From a bacterium (GTDB taxonomy: Bacteria > Bacillota > Clostridia > Lachnospirales > Lachnospiraceae): a stretch of DNA of 64,000 bases. Shown here piece by piece: positions 8,823 through 17,760 of the stretch; position 1 is the stretch's first letter, and every line of letters starts with the position of its first letter. The stretch spans positions 62,001-126,000 of the forward strand of contig JAUNRX010000001.1 of the NCBI GenBank assembly GCA_030539495.1. Direction: 5' to 3'. The notes below the pieces were generated by a model. It searched no databases. It was not told the origin of the DNA and saw only the letters and a program-made list of their open reading frames with translations. The position numbers and the translations under genes were made by a program.

Positions 8823-9145
8823 TTGTAATATTGAAACGTGAAAGCAGAATGAAGAAGATGGTACAAGAGTTGGCTAAGTCAGGAGTCCGAGGTGGTACAA
8901 TTCTTGAAGGAACTGGAATGGCAGAATCATTGGTACAGATGCAGGATATACCGGTATTTGGGACATTAAAGAGAATGTTATCAGTAGAGGAGTTTGAATC
9001 AAGCCATGTTATGCTATTTGCATTAAAGGATGAGCAGCTGAAAAAGACAACCACTTTAATTAAGGATATTGTTGGTGATTTTAACGAGCCAAATACGGGA
9101 ATTATGTTTGCAGTTCCAATTTCCTATATAGAAGGATTAAGCTAA
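8810..9145 (+). CDS. PII-like signalling protein
   Basis: Protein of 111 residues whose start (LLIVILKRESRMKKMVQEL) and whose ends (GIMFAVPISYIEGL) match the beta-alpha-beta ferredoxin-like fold of P-II family regulators. It differs from classical GlnB/GlnK: there is no amtB or nitrogen gene nearby, and no T-loop with the uridylylated Tyr is visible. A stand-alone PII-like (nucleotide-sensing) protein is the best label. It overlaps the preceding unknown gene, with its GGAGGG site inside that gene. Confidence 0.7.
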   Translation: MQLLIVILKRESRMKKMVQELAKSGVRGGTILEGTGMAESLVQMQDIPVFGTLKRMLSVEEFESSHVMLFALKDEQLKKTTTLIKDIVGDFNEPNTGIMFAVPISYIEGLS

Positions 9146-9196
9146 TCAATTATTTGGTATGGGTAGATAAATATAAGAGAGTAAAAACTATAAAGA

Positions 9197-9235
9197 GACG
9201 ATAGAAAATGGAATTTCGGAGCATTTTCTATCGTC
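9197..9235. terminator. Bidirectional intrinsic terminator
   Basis: A 14-bp perfect stem (9197-9210 with 9222-9235) reads GACGATAGAAAATG and its complement, followed by TTTTT. It lies between convergent genes and can serve the PII-like gene and dtd. Confidence 0.88.
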
Positions 9236-9263
9236 TTTTTTGTATACATGTAAATATAAAAAA

Positions 9264-9707
9264 TTATGCTAAATCCTCGATTACTACAGTAAATGGACCG
9301 TCATTTGTTAAAGAGACTTTCATATCTGCGCCGAATTCACCATGTTCTACGACAGGAACGAATTCTTTACATTTGCGAATAAATTCTTCATAGAGTTCAT
9401 TTGCCATATCGGGCTTGCCTGCATTCATAAAGTTTGGACGGTTTCCTTTACGGCAGTCTGCATATAACGTGAATTGGGAGATAATCAATAATTCGCCATT
9501 TACATCCTGAATGGAAAGGTTGGTCTTATCATTTTCATCTTGGAAAATACGTAGTTTTACTAGTTTATCTACATATTTTTTCACAGTTTCTTTTGTATCT
9601 TCAGCACCAACGCCAAGAAGGACCATAAGTCCATGATTGATTTTGCCGATACACTGCCCATCCACTGTCACTTGTGCGTTTGTAACTCTTTGTACTACTA
9701 ATTTCAT
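9264..9707 (-). CDS. dtd: D-aminoacyl-tRNA deacylase
   Basis: Protein of 147 residues, the usual length. It starts [17 protein letters not shown] and carries the two active-site signatures, [17 protein letters not shown] (about residues 78-94) and a C-terminal [10 protein letters not shown]. The latter corresponds to the cross-subunit Gly-Pro loop (NxGP) of Dtd. The enzyme removes D-amino acids mischarged onto tRNA in the cytosol. It stands alone on the minus strand, diverging from the motility operon. Confidence 0.97.
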   Translation of the reverse strand: MKLVVQRVTNAQVTVDGQCIGKINHGLMVLLGVGAEDTKETVKKYVDKLVKLRIFQDENDKTNLSIQDVNGELLIISQFTLYADCRKGNRPNFMNAGKPDMANELYEEFIRKCKEFVPVVEHGEFGADMKVSLTNDGPFTVVIEDLA

Positions 9708-9817
9708 TCCATGCCCTCATTTCTACTTATTTTTCTATATTATAATAAGTTCCAACAACCATGTCTAGGAAGCAACCAGGTAATTCGTCCTACGCCTGCA
9801 TTATTTTTAGACTTTAT

Positions 9818-9846
9818 CTAATGAGATTCGACAGGAAAGCCGAAAT
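9818..9846 (+). promoter_or_regulatory. Possible sigma-28 promoter of the motility operon
   Basis: GCCGAAAT at 9839-9846 resembles the sigma-28 -10 element (GCCGATAA-like), and CTAATGAGA from 9818 could be a diverged -35 about 20 bp upstream. Its location fits a start codon at 9875-9884 for the downstream gene and control of flagellin. The -35 is weak. Confidence 0.5.
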
Positions 9847-9883
9847 AAACTGTGACAATATAAGTAAAGTGAGTGTGAAATCA

Positions 9884-12800
9884 ATGAATCGAATAAATGT
9901 GAATACCGTTAGCACCAAGGATGCGTGCTACTTGGCCACAGAGGAAGCTGCCAATGAACAATTCGTGAAAGGGCAAGTGGTTGAGGGTGTGATCACGAAA
10001 GTATCAGATAAGATTTCCATCACCTTGAACGGCAAAGAGTTACAAGTCTCTCAGTCGGCAGTACAAGATGCCAAGGAAGGTCAAGTAAAAACATTTGAGA
10101 TAACGGATATATCGAATAAAAGTATTGTATTAAGGGAAGTTGGAAACGAAACAGAGCAAGTATCGTCACAAGGAGTAAAACAGACAAGCATCGTGATGAG
10201 CAAGGCTTCTTTTGTAGGGAAACTTGAAGATACAAAAACTAAGCAATCAGTAAATGAAACAAAAAACCAGGTGAATAAGCAGATTACAAGTACGTTAAAC
10301 CGTCTGAGTGAAGAAGACTATAAGGTACTATCAGAACAGCAGACACCGATGGAAGAATATGAGGAAGACCGACTTGAGCGTGCGATTGACCGCATTAAAG
10401 AGCAAAGGCAATTCAAAGAAGAGCATCTAGAGAGCGCAGTAGAGAAAAAGGAAGAAGCAAGAGAGGACCTTAGGGAAGGAAACTCTAGCATCGAAAAGAA
10501 GTTAGCAGAACAGAATCTGCCGGTGACTGATGCCAATATTGCGAAAGTATCAACTGCAATGGAGCTTATAACTATGGCACCACAGATGACAGACTCTTCA
10601 AAGGCTTATTTAATTGACCAGTCTATGGCAGTGACTCCAGAGAATATTTATAAATCCATTTATAGTGGAATGGGAAGCAGAGGACAGGCCTCTTTGGCAG
10701 AGACTACATGGAATGAATTAAAACCTCAAGTAGAAGAGCTGTTACAAAAGGACGGAATTAACGTAACAACGGATACCTTAAATGAAGCAAAATGGCTGAT
10801 TTCTAATAATCTTACAGTCTCCAAGGAAAGCATCAGCACTTTAGAGCAGTTAAATAATCTTCAACAGAACATGGATCAGGATCTTATGATGAAGCTTTGT
10901 TTAAATGGACTTAGTCAGGGAACGGAACCAAAGCAGACAGATCTAACGGAGCAAATGGAGGAGCTTGATTGCAGACAGAAGGCAATGGAATCCATAAAGC
11001 TTTTAGAAAGCATAGAAGATGATGCGGTGAATCATATTGCAGCTGGCAAGGCAGTTACCTTACAGTCTCTATCCAGTGCATCCAATGGATTAGCAGTAGA
11101 CGGAAATGAAATCAAAGCAATTACAGCAAGAAGGCAGCTAGAGGAAGTCCGCTTAAAACTTACGATGGAAAGTTCCTACCAGTTATATAAACAAGGAATT
11201 CAGGTAGATACCACAGAGTTAGAACAGTTAGTAGGACAGCTAAGAGCATTGGAAGATTCCTATTATCAAGGAATTGCAAGAGATCTTGGAGTTATGGCAA
11301 ATGAAGAGGAGCTTACCGTATTAAAGGCAACGGATCAAGTAGTGAATGGCCTTAAGAACATTCCAGGAAGCGTTCTTGGAAGCACGTACGAAAAGCGAGC
11401 AGTCATTACGATGGCAGAGTTATATGAGACTGGTGAAGAAGAACGTAATAAACCATTTAATCGTACAAATGAATATGAAACACTTATGACAGCACCAAGA
11501 AAAGACTTAGGAGACTCTATCCAAAAGGCATTTTCTAATGTAGATGCCATCCTAGATGAGTTATCCTTAGAGCATACAAAGAGTAATCATCGTGCAGTTC
11601 GTATTTTAGCATATAATCAAATGGAGATTACGAAAGAGTCTATTACCAATATGAAGAGTTATGATTTAGAGGTAAATCAGTTATTTGAACAATTAACGCC
11701 AGAAGTTGCTCTTACGCTGATTAAGCAGGGAGAAAATCCATTATCCATGCCAATTTCAACGTTAAATGACAAAGTAAATGAAATTGCATCTTCTTTGGAT
11801 GTGACATCCGAAGAGAAATTTAGCGAATTTCTCTATAACTTAGATAAGAAAAATGCTCTTACTACTGATGAACGTGAGTCCTATATTGGAATTTACCGTT
11901 TGCTTCATCAAGTAGAAAAGAGTGACGGTGCAGCAGTTGGTGCTGTAGTAAAAGCAGATCAGGAACTTACATTAAACAATCTGCTTACGGCAGTTCGTAG
12001 CAATAAAAAGACGGGTATGGATATTGAAGTCAACGAGGCTTTTGGTGGAGTAGAACGTATTAATCCAAAGGGAACATCGATCTCGGACCAAGTAAATAAG
12101 GCATTTTATGCATCCAAACTGGCAAGTCAGGTATTTGATGACCTTACAGTAGATGCTGTGATCACATTAGATCAGAAACATGATGAATTATTAGATGTTA
12201 CATTAGAGCAATTCTATGAGACAGAGCAGGAAGTAAATAGAACTACTATAAATGAGTATTCTAGTATGAAATATGAGCAAGTAAGAGATGTATTATCCCA
12301 GGCAAAGACGGATGTATTAGTCGCAGCAGAGATACCAGTCAGCGTAAATAATATACAGGCAGTCAATTATGTGGCAAGTGAAGCCACTACATTTTATAAA
12401 GATATGAAACAGAAGGCTGCGAAGGTAAGTGAGGAGCTGGCAGAACAAATCCATAACGTTTATAATGAGTTTGCAGGTAATTTTGAAAATGAAGAGGAAG
12501 TACAGCAAAGTTTTGATAAATTAGTAGACACCATGAATCAGGTGTTTGAAGAATATATGAAGCAAGATCAAGTGACTTCTAAGGATATGGAAGAGTTAAG
12601 ACTATATAAAAACTCCATCCGTCTAGCATCACAGATGAGCAGAAGCCAGATGTTTGAACTTCCAGTAAATGTAGGAGATAATGTAGTCAATCTTAAGGTG
12701 CAGATGGTTCCTTCGACTGATGGACAAACAAAAGTAGCAATCCATATGTCAGAAGAAGCATTTGGCACACTGGATGTAACAGCAACAGTACAAGGAAATG

Positions 12801-13048
12801 AATTATCAGCATTTGTGGTATGTGATAATCGTAAAGTAGTAGAGTATTTCAATGCAAATACAGAGGAAGTTACGAAAGAATTAGAGCAGTCAGAGGTTAA
12901 CGTAAAGCAATTGATTGTGACAATGAACCGAAAACAGACGGAGTTTTATGATACGTCAAGTATCCAAGAAGGAACGGTAACGACAAAATCTCTGTATCGT
13001 ATAGCAAAAATATTTGTGTCATTTACAAAGAAGGCATATGAACAATAG
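9884..13048 (+). CDS. Very large FliK-like/DUF6240-type protein upstream of flagellin
   Basis: Cytosolic-looking protein of 1054 residues without signal peptide or membrane helices. The frame stays open further upstream (to 9761), but the probable sigma-28 promoter lies inside that extension, so I place the start at ATG 9884 (GTG 9875 is an alternative). The early part has a beta-rich OB-like segment (KGQVVEGVITKVSDKISITLNG), followed by long Glu/Lys-rich alpha-helical and coiled-coil stretches. The last 130 residues (LPVNVGDNVVNLKVQMVP ... GTLDVTATVQGNELSAFVV) resemble the C-terminal domain of hook-length control protein FliK. It ends 27 bp before flagellin. I believe it belongs to the family annotated DUF6240 in Lachnospiraceae; a role in flagellar assembly or export is inferred from context and the C-terminal resemblance. 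Confidence 0.65.
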   Translation: MNRINVNTVSTKDACYLATEEAANEQFVKGQVVEGVITKVSDKISITLNGKELQVSQSAVQDAKEGQVKTFEITDISNKSIVLREVGNETEQVSSQGVKQTSIVMSKASFVGKLEDTKTKQSVNETKNQVNKQITSTLNRLSEEDYKVLSEQQTPMEEYEEDRLERAIDRIKEQRQFKEEHLESAVEKKEEAREDLREGNSSIEKKLAEQNLPVTDANIAKVSTAMELITMAPQMTDSSKAYLIDQSMAVTPENIYKSIYSGMGSRGQASLAETTWNELKPQVEELLQKDGINVTTDTLNEAKWLISNNLTVSKESISTLEQLNNLQQNMDQDLMMKLCLNGLSQGTEPKQTDLTEQMEELDCRQKAMESIKLLESIEDDAVNHIAAGKAVTLQSLSSASNGLAVDGNEIKAITARRQLEEVRLKLTMESSYQLYKQGIQVDTTELEQLVGQLRALEDSYYQGIARDLGVMANEEELTVLKATDQVVNGLKNIPGSVLGSTYEKRAVITMAELYETGEEERNKPFNRTNEYETLMTAPRKDLGDSIQKAFSNVDAILDELSLEHTKSNHRAVRILAYNQMEITKESITNMKSYDLEVNQLFEQLTPEVALTLIKQGENPLSMPISTLNDKVNEIASSLDVTSEEKFSEFLYNLDKKNALTTDERESYIGIYRLLHQVEKSDGAAVGAVVKADQELTLNNLLTAVRSNKKTGMDIEVNEAFGGVERINPKGTSISDQVNKAFYASKLASQVFDDLTVDAVITLDQKHDELLDVTLEQFYETEQEVNRTTINEYSSMKYEQVRDVLSQAKTDVLVAAEIPVSVNNIQAVNYVASEATTFYKDMKQKAAKVSEELAEQIHNVYNEFAGNFENEEEVQQSFDKLVDTMNQVFEEYMKQDQVTSKDMEELRLYKNSIRLASQMSRSQMFELPVNVGDNVVNLKVQMVPSTDGQTKVAIHMSEEAFGTLDVTATVQGNELSAFVVCDNRKVVEYFNANTEEVTKELEQSEVNVKQLIVTMNRKQTEFYDTSSIQEGTVTTKSLYRIAKIFVSFTKKAYEQ

Positions 13049-13075
13049 ATAGGGAGAACGAAAGGAAAAGACGAA

Positions 13076-14500
13076 ATGAGAATTAATCATAATATTGCCG
13101 CTTTAAAAGCAGCGACAACGTTAAATAGAAATAATAATGCAATGGTAAGCGCTACAGAACGTTTATCCAGTGGATATAAAATCAATAAGGCAGCCGACAA
13201 TCCAGCAGGTATGGCTATTTCACGTAAGATGAAAACACAGATTGCAGCATTAGACCGTGCGTCAGGAAATGCAGCAGATGGCGTATCCGTAATTCAGACA
13301 GCAGAAGGTGCAATTAACGAAGTGCAGTCTATTGTACAACGTATGAGAGAATTATCCGTACAAGCTGCAAATGGAACAAATACACCGGAAGATCGTCAAA
13401 CAATTCAACAGGAGATTGTTCAATTAAAAGAGGAAATCAATAGCATTTCGGAAAAGGTCGAATTTAATACGAAGAAGTTACTAGATGGTTCCATAGATCG
13501 TGTCTCCTATTCCTCTAGCGATAATGCAAACTTAGTGTATTTATCCGATGAAGTAGACATTCAGGACTACAAGATTACAGTGTCAAAAAATCCAGAGAAA
13601 GCAAAGTTAGAAGCAGAAGAGGCAGTTAAGACAGCAGAAACATGTCCAGGTGGCGTTCTTATGATTAACGGAGTCTCTGTTACAATTCAGCCAGGAAGTT
13701 CCGTAACCGAAGTGTTCGAAACAATTCGTAATGGGGCAGAAGCAACAAACATCGAGCTTAGCATGGTAGGCGCAGATGGAAACCCAGCAGATATTGAGAC
13801 AGCAGGTGCAAAATTACAATTTACATCCGTAGAGTATGGCTCCAATAAATCAGTGGAGATTTCTAGTGGTTCCAATGAATTATTAGATTATTTAGGACTT
13901 ACAAATACATCTTTAAAAGCAAATGGGGAAAATGCTGCGGTTTCTTTAGACAGAACCAAAGGATTCTCTTCCACAGCAACAACAAACGTAAATGGTGATA
14001 TTGCAACGATTACGGACAGTAATGGCTTTACCATGAAAATTCGTATTGATGAGTCTACAGTAACAGCAGGTCCTGAAACTATTACAATCAGTGTAAAGGA
14101 TGCAGGTCCAATGAAATTACAAATTGGTGCTTCAGAAGGACAGACAATGGAAGTAAGAATTCCAGCGATTACAACAGAAACACTAGGAGTTACAAACCTT
14201 AACCTATCGACACAAGAGGGTGCACAAGAGGGAATTAAACAGTTAGATGATGCCTTAACAGAAGTAAGTAAAATTCGTGCAAAACTTGGCGCATACCAAA
14301 ACCGTTTAGAGCATACAATTACAAACTTAGATAGCTCCAACTTAAATCTTACCGATGCATTATCCCGTATTGAGGATACTGATATGGCAGCAGAGATGAC
14401 AAAGTTTACACAATATCAAGTATTAGTACAAGCAGGTACGTCCATGCTTTCTCAGGCAAATGAATTACCACAGCAGGTACTATCCTTATTACAAGGCTAA
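13076..14500 (+). CDS. hag: Flagellin
   Basis: Flagellin of 474 residues. The N-terminal D0/D1 helices are canonical ([30 protein letters not shown]) and so is the C-terminal D1/D0 part ([34 protein letters not shown]). The central region, about residues 140-385, is a variable surface-exposed insertion, making the protein longer than the roughly 270-residue minimal flagellins. It lies between the FliK-like gene and fliS, so it is probably co-transcribed and co-regulated by sigma-28. An AAAGGAAAAG site precedes the ATG. Confidence 0.98.
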   Translation: MRINHNIAALKAATTLNRNNNAMVSATERLSSGYKINKAADNPAGMAISRKMKTQIAALDRASGNAADGVSVIQTAEGAINEVQSIVQRMRELSVQAANGTNTPEDRQTIQQEIVQLKEEINSISEKVEFNTKKLLDGSIDRVSYSSSDNANLVYLSDEVDIQDYKITVSKNPEKAKLEAEEAVKTAETCPGGVLMINGVSVTIQPGSSVTEVFETIRNGAEATNIELSMVGADGNPADIETAGAKLQFTSVEYGSNKSVEISSGSNELLDYLGLTNTSLKANGENAAVSLDRTKGFSSTATTNVNGDIATITDSNGFTMKIRIDESTVTAGPETITISVKDAGPMKLQIGASEGQTMEVRIPAITTETLGVTNLNLSTQEGAQEGIKQLDDALTEVSKIRAKLGAYQNRLEHTITNLDSSNLNLTDALSRIEDTDMAAEMTKFTQYQVLVQAGTSMLSQANELPQQVLSLLQG

Positions 14501-14524
14501 TCGTAAAAGCTTCGGAGGCGTATT

Positions 14525-14998
14525 ATGGAGAAAGAAACATTACAGGCGTATACAAGACGTGTTACACAGGCAAATCGCAGTGAGCTAATCGTAATCTTAT
14601 ATGAATTAATCCTTAAAGATTTTGAAGAAGCAAAGCAGCTTGAGGAAGGGAATAATGAGTATAATAAAGTGCTTTATCATGCATGTAAATGTGTAAATGA
14701 GCTAATAAATGCACTTGATTTTCAATATGAACTATCGTTCCAATTAATGCGACTATATCGTTATGTAAATGACTGTATTGCAAAGATAAAAGTTAGAAAA
14801 GACGAGAAGATAATCGATAGTGCAATCAATACAATTGAAGGACTTCGCGTTGCATTTGTAGAGGTAGCAAAACAGGACCTGACTGGACCGATTATGAGAA
14901 ACACAGAGCAGGTTTATGCAGGGCTTACGTATTCGAGAGGAACGCTTAATGAGTCACGTCTTATGAATGCTGGCAAGACAAGAGGATTTCAGGCATAG
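14525..14998 (+). CDS. fliS: Flagellin export chaperone FliS-like
   Basis: All-helical protein of 157 residues starting MEKETLQAYTRRVTQANRS, with the segment ELIVILYELILKDFEEAK typical of the FliS first helices. FliS binds the disordered C-terminus of flagellin before export. Its position 24 bp behind flagellin supports this strongly. It is a little longer than typical FliS (about 130), with an extra C-terminal tail. Confidence 0.85.
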   Translation: MEKETLQAYTRRVTQANRSELIVILYELILKDFEEAKQLEEGNNEYNKVLYHACKCVNELINALDFQYELSFQLMRLYRYVNDCIAKIKVRKDEKIIDSAINTIEGLRVAFVEVAKQDLTGPIMRNTEQVYAGLTYSRGTLNESRLMNAGKTRGFQA

Positions 14999-15033
14999 AG
15001 AGACGAACAGTGCAAGTGAGATGTAGTATATAA

Positions 15034-15066
15034 AAAAGGGACCGCCTAATTTGGCGATCCCTTTTT
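15034..15066 (+). terminator. Intrinsic terminator of the motility operon
   Basis: The stem AAAAGGGACCGCC (15034-15046) pairs with GGCGATCCCTTTTT (15053-15066), with one internal mismatch, and runs into a T tract. Confidence 0.85.
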
Positions 15067-15275
15067 ATTATGTCTCGAAAACCAATGGTTTAACGGAGAC
15101 ATATAGTTCCCGTATCATTTGATGTCGATTGGATAGTGGAGTACTATCCTTTGTTATGGTAAGCTTTGTTATTAAGTAAGAGTATCTAAATACATGAATA
15201 AAATGTATTCAGAATGCAGAGAATAATTTATGTCATACGGTAATCGCTTACGTTCGTATCTGTTGTACTTACATG

Positions 15276-15494
15276 TTATGCATAATTTTCTGTTTCCAGT
15301 GTTTTAACTTGCTTTAGTAAGAACTTATACCGTTTTTGAGCCGCATTCACTTCATAGATATAACTATCAATAAGATCTGGATCTAGACAGTTTTCAAAGT
15401 TGGAATAGGCAGTTTCTAATGCCATTCTAGTTCGTTGAATCTCTTTAATAAGTGCATCTTCTGGTAACTCTTGTTTTTTTCTAATACGCATCAT
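15276..15494 (-). CDS. YaaL-like DUF2508 protein
   Basis: Small helical protein of 72 residues (IQRTRMALETAYSNFEN, YIYEVNAAQKRYKFLLKQ) matching DUF2508/YaaL. Its function is unknown. In Bacillus yaaL lies directly upstream of bofA; here it diverges from bofA, so the pair is kept but inverted. Confidence 0.8.
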   Translation of the reverse strand: MMRIRKKQELPEDALIKEIQRTRMALETAYSNFENCLDPDLIDSYIYEVNAAQKRYKFLLKQVKTLETENYA

Positions 15495-15809
15495 ATGACC
15501 AAACCTTTCTTCCTACATAAATATTCTATTGATTAAACTGCATATTATATTATAGTCACGAAAGTATAATAATATTCTAATTATTTTCCAAAATTTAGAA
15601 AAAGTTTATATTAACAAAGCGATAGACAAAAATCTGCTTCAAATTGCTAAAAAAGGATTATTTTCGAAAGTATCTAATTCTTAATATTTTAAGAATTAGA
15701 TGGAAAAGAAATTAAAGCATAGACAGAAGTTTGTTTTTACTTTTAAGAATAAAACTTAGGACAATGTATATATTGTATAAACGATAGCTTGTCACAGGGG
15801 GATGTGTAG
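15495..15809. other. Divergent intergenic region between DUF2508 and bofA
   Basis: About 315 bp of very AT-rich DNA with no supported gene. The only clear structure is a 10-bp perfect hairpin, TCTAATTCTT (15673-15682) with AAGAATTAGA (15691-15700), which lacks a T tract on either side. Promoters for both flanking genes are expected here, but none is convincing. Confidence 0.5.
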
Positions 15810-16082
15810 TTGGATAAGTTTGTATGGATTATTATTGCAGTGTTATGTGGTATTACATTGGTCATCTCTTTATATGAGAAGAAGATGGAGAAGTTCCTTA
15901 ACTTAATGTTGCGTCTAATCGCTGGTGCAGTAGGCATTTATTTGATTAATACAATCTTAGTGACTATGAAGATTGTAAGCCTTGTTGGCCTAAATCCACT
16001 CAATATATTAGTAATAGGAGTATTGGGTCTTCCTGGTTTTGCGCTATTATATGGGTTAAGCGCATATTTTTTAATCTTTTGA
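15810..16082 (+). CDS. bofA: Pro-sigma-K processing inhibitor BofA family
   Basis: Membrane protein of 90 residues with two or three hydrophobic segments and the C-terminal motif NPLNILVIGVLGLPGFALLYGL characteristic of BofA. It starts at TTG, with AGGGGG upstream. In sporulating Bacillus, BofA holds the SpoIVFB protease inactive in the mother cell membrane. It lies 111 bp upstream of the Tad operon with no terminator visible between them, so read-through is possible. Confidence 0.85.
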   Translation: MDKFVWIIIAVLCGITLVISLYEKKMEKFLNLMLRLIAGAVGIYLINTILVTMKIVSLVGLNPLNILVIGVLGLPGFALLYGLSAYFLIF

Positions 16083-16193
16083 TAATTTACAAATTTTGTT
16101 AAAAATATAGTTGACAGGAAACTTCACATGTACTATTATTAAATACAAGAAAAGGAAATAAATTACATAAACTTCACGAAAAGGGGTGATAAT

Positions 16194-16718
16194 ATTTTAA
16201 AATGTGTAATTACCTGCTTGCTTCTCATTGGGATTGTAATCAATGACTTACATAATTTTAGAGTGAATAACAAGCTGATCCTAATGGGAATGGCAGCAGG
16301 AATGACGTTTCAAATAATTGATTATGGGGCATATGGGATTTGGAAGTTCCTCTTAGGATTTATGACACCAATCCTGATCATGTACCTATTTTACCTACTA
16401 AAGATGTTTGGCGCAGGAGACATAAAAACATTTGCAGTTATAGGAGGTCTATTTGGACCAAAATTAGTAATGAATTGCATGTTATATTCCTTATTTGTTG
16501 GCGGAGTGTGTGCCATTTTGATAATTATCAAATCTAAAAATCTATTTTTTCTATTTTATCGAGTTCGTTCTTTTATTCAATATGTATCCAGTTGTATTTA
16601 TACAAAAAAAATAGTGAGCTATGACATGGAGAGTGCAAAAGGCGAAGGTGCAGTGATTCATTTTACCGTAAGCATATTCCTAGGCTTTTTGATTACGATG
16701 ATAGCTTATTATAGATAG
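16194..16718 (+). CDS. A24-family prepilin peptidase, probable AUU start
   Basis: Polytopic membrane protease of 174 residues in the TadV/CpaA group. The two catalytic aspartates lie in GIVINDLHNFRVNNKL (about residue 18) and in MFGAGDIKTFAVIGG (GxGD, about residue 82), with about six hydrophobic segments. The first canonical codon in frame is TTG 16218, but that would delete half of the first helix and has no ribosome site. AAGGGGTGAT (16181-16190) ends 3 nt before ATT 16194, the same spacing as AGGAGGTGAT before the ATG of the TadC gene, so AUU is the likely start. It should process the Flp pilin and the TadE-like proteins encoded downstream. Confidence 0.85.
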   Translation: MLKCVITCLLLIGIVINDLHNFRVNNKLILMGMAAGMTFQIIDYGAYGIWKFLLGFMTPILIMYLFYLLKMFGAGDIKTFAVIGGLFGPKLVMNCMLYSLFVGGVCAILIIIKSKNLFFLFYRVRSFIQYVSSCIYTKKIVSYDMESAKGEGAVIHFTVSIFLGFLITMIAYYR

Positions 16719-16730
16719 GAGAGGTTTCAA

Positions 16731-17750
16731 ATGAAGGAAGCAAGCATCGTCATCTGTGATGAGGATCTACAATATGCCAAGACATTGGTACAAGCATTTC
16801 AGCGAGCCAATCAGTTTATGGCCAGCTATATTATCATAAGTGAGCAGCAAAAGATTCTTAAGTACATAAAAGATGAGACTGTAACATTATTTCTTATTGC
16901 AGAGAAGGCATACGACCAGGTAGTAAAGGTTGCATGTGAGGAGCTGGAGCAAAAGGAGAAAGAAAAGTTACAAAGAAAGATTATCATAATTACTGAAGTG
17001 AAAGAGCAGAGTTATGAGTCAATGCTTTGCATCTATAAATACCAGCCAATCACATCAATCATTGAGCCAATCACTAGCTGGCTGAATGAGCATGAGACAG
17101 AGCGGGAGGGCATAAAGGGGCATGCAAAGATTATAGGAGTACTTGCCTTAGCAAGCAGTGATAGTACAAGCTTGATTGGACATATGATTGCGAAAGTATA
17201 TTCGGAATATCAAAAGGTGATGTTTGTGAATATGGAGGTGCTGCCTTATTGTTATCAGCAAGTTAAGACACCCTATAACTTATCCGATTACATTTATGCA
17301 GTCACTGCCTCCAGTGAGATGATTTCTCAGATCGCAAATGGAATGCAATATAAGAATGGAAATGTAACTTGCATTACACCAGTTGCTAGTTTTTCAGATT
17401 TATATGAACTGGATGGAGAGTTAGTTCCAACATTTCTTGAACAATTACGAGGGAACACGGATGTAGACATGATCGTAGTTGTAATGGATTTCTTAAGGCC
17501 ATTTGTTTTAGAACTATTAACGGTGTGTGATACCATTGTATTAAAAGCACCAGCTAATAAGATTGAGGATGGCAAACGAAATCAGTTCTATAAGCTGTTA
17601 GAAACAGAGAAGAAAGAATGGCTTCAGGATAAAATGGCATATTGTAATGTAACAACGGAGTATCTGGCATCAAATATACTAGATAGTGGAGAATTAACAG
17701 AACAGTTGAAAATGGCATACCAAGGCTGGTTGTCATCCCTATTGAATTGA
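16731..17750 (+). CDS. tadZ: TadZ/CpaE-like pilus localisation protein
   Basis: Protein of 339 residues with an N-terminal receiver-like domain (ASIVICDEDLQYAKTLVQAF) and a C-terminal MinD/ParA-like domain from about residue 135 (IIGVLALASSDSTSLIG). The Walker A region reads ASSDSTSL and lacks the usual Lys, so ATP hydrolysis is doubtful. Later strands (VMFVNMEVLP, VDMIVVVMDFL) keep the fold. TadZ proteins position the pilus machine. It lies between the prepilin peptidase and the TadA ATPase. Confidence 0.8.
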   Translation: MKEASIVICDEDLQYAKTLVQAFQRANQFMASYIIISEQQKILKYIKDETVTLFLIAEKAYDQVVKVACEELEQKEKEKLQRKIIIITEVKEQSYESMLCIYKYQPITSIIEPITSWLNEHETEREGIKGHAKIIGVLALASSDSTSLIGHMIAKVYSEYQKVMFVNMEVLPYCYQQVKTPYNLSDYIYAVTASSEMISQIANGMQYKNGNVTCITPVASFSDLYELDGELVPTFLEQLRGNTDVDMIVVVMDFLRPFVLELLTVCDTIVLKAPANKIEDGKRNQFYKLLETEKKEWLQDKMAYCNVTTEYLASNILDSGELTEQLKMAYQGWLSSLLN

Positions 17751-17760
17751 GGTGGGAAAG

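Noticed and set aside
9761..9883. N-terminal extension of the FliK-like protein to 9761
   Set aside because: The probable sigma-28 promoter lies within it and the extension has no ribosome site.
16218..16718. Prepilin peptidase starting at TTG 16218
   Set aside because: It would remove half of the first membrane helix and has no ribosome site, while a strong site precedes ATT 16194.
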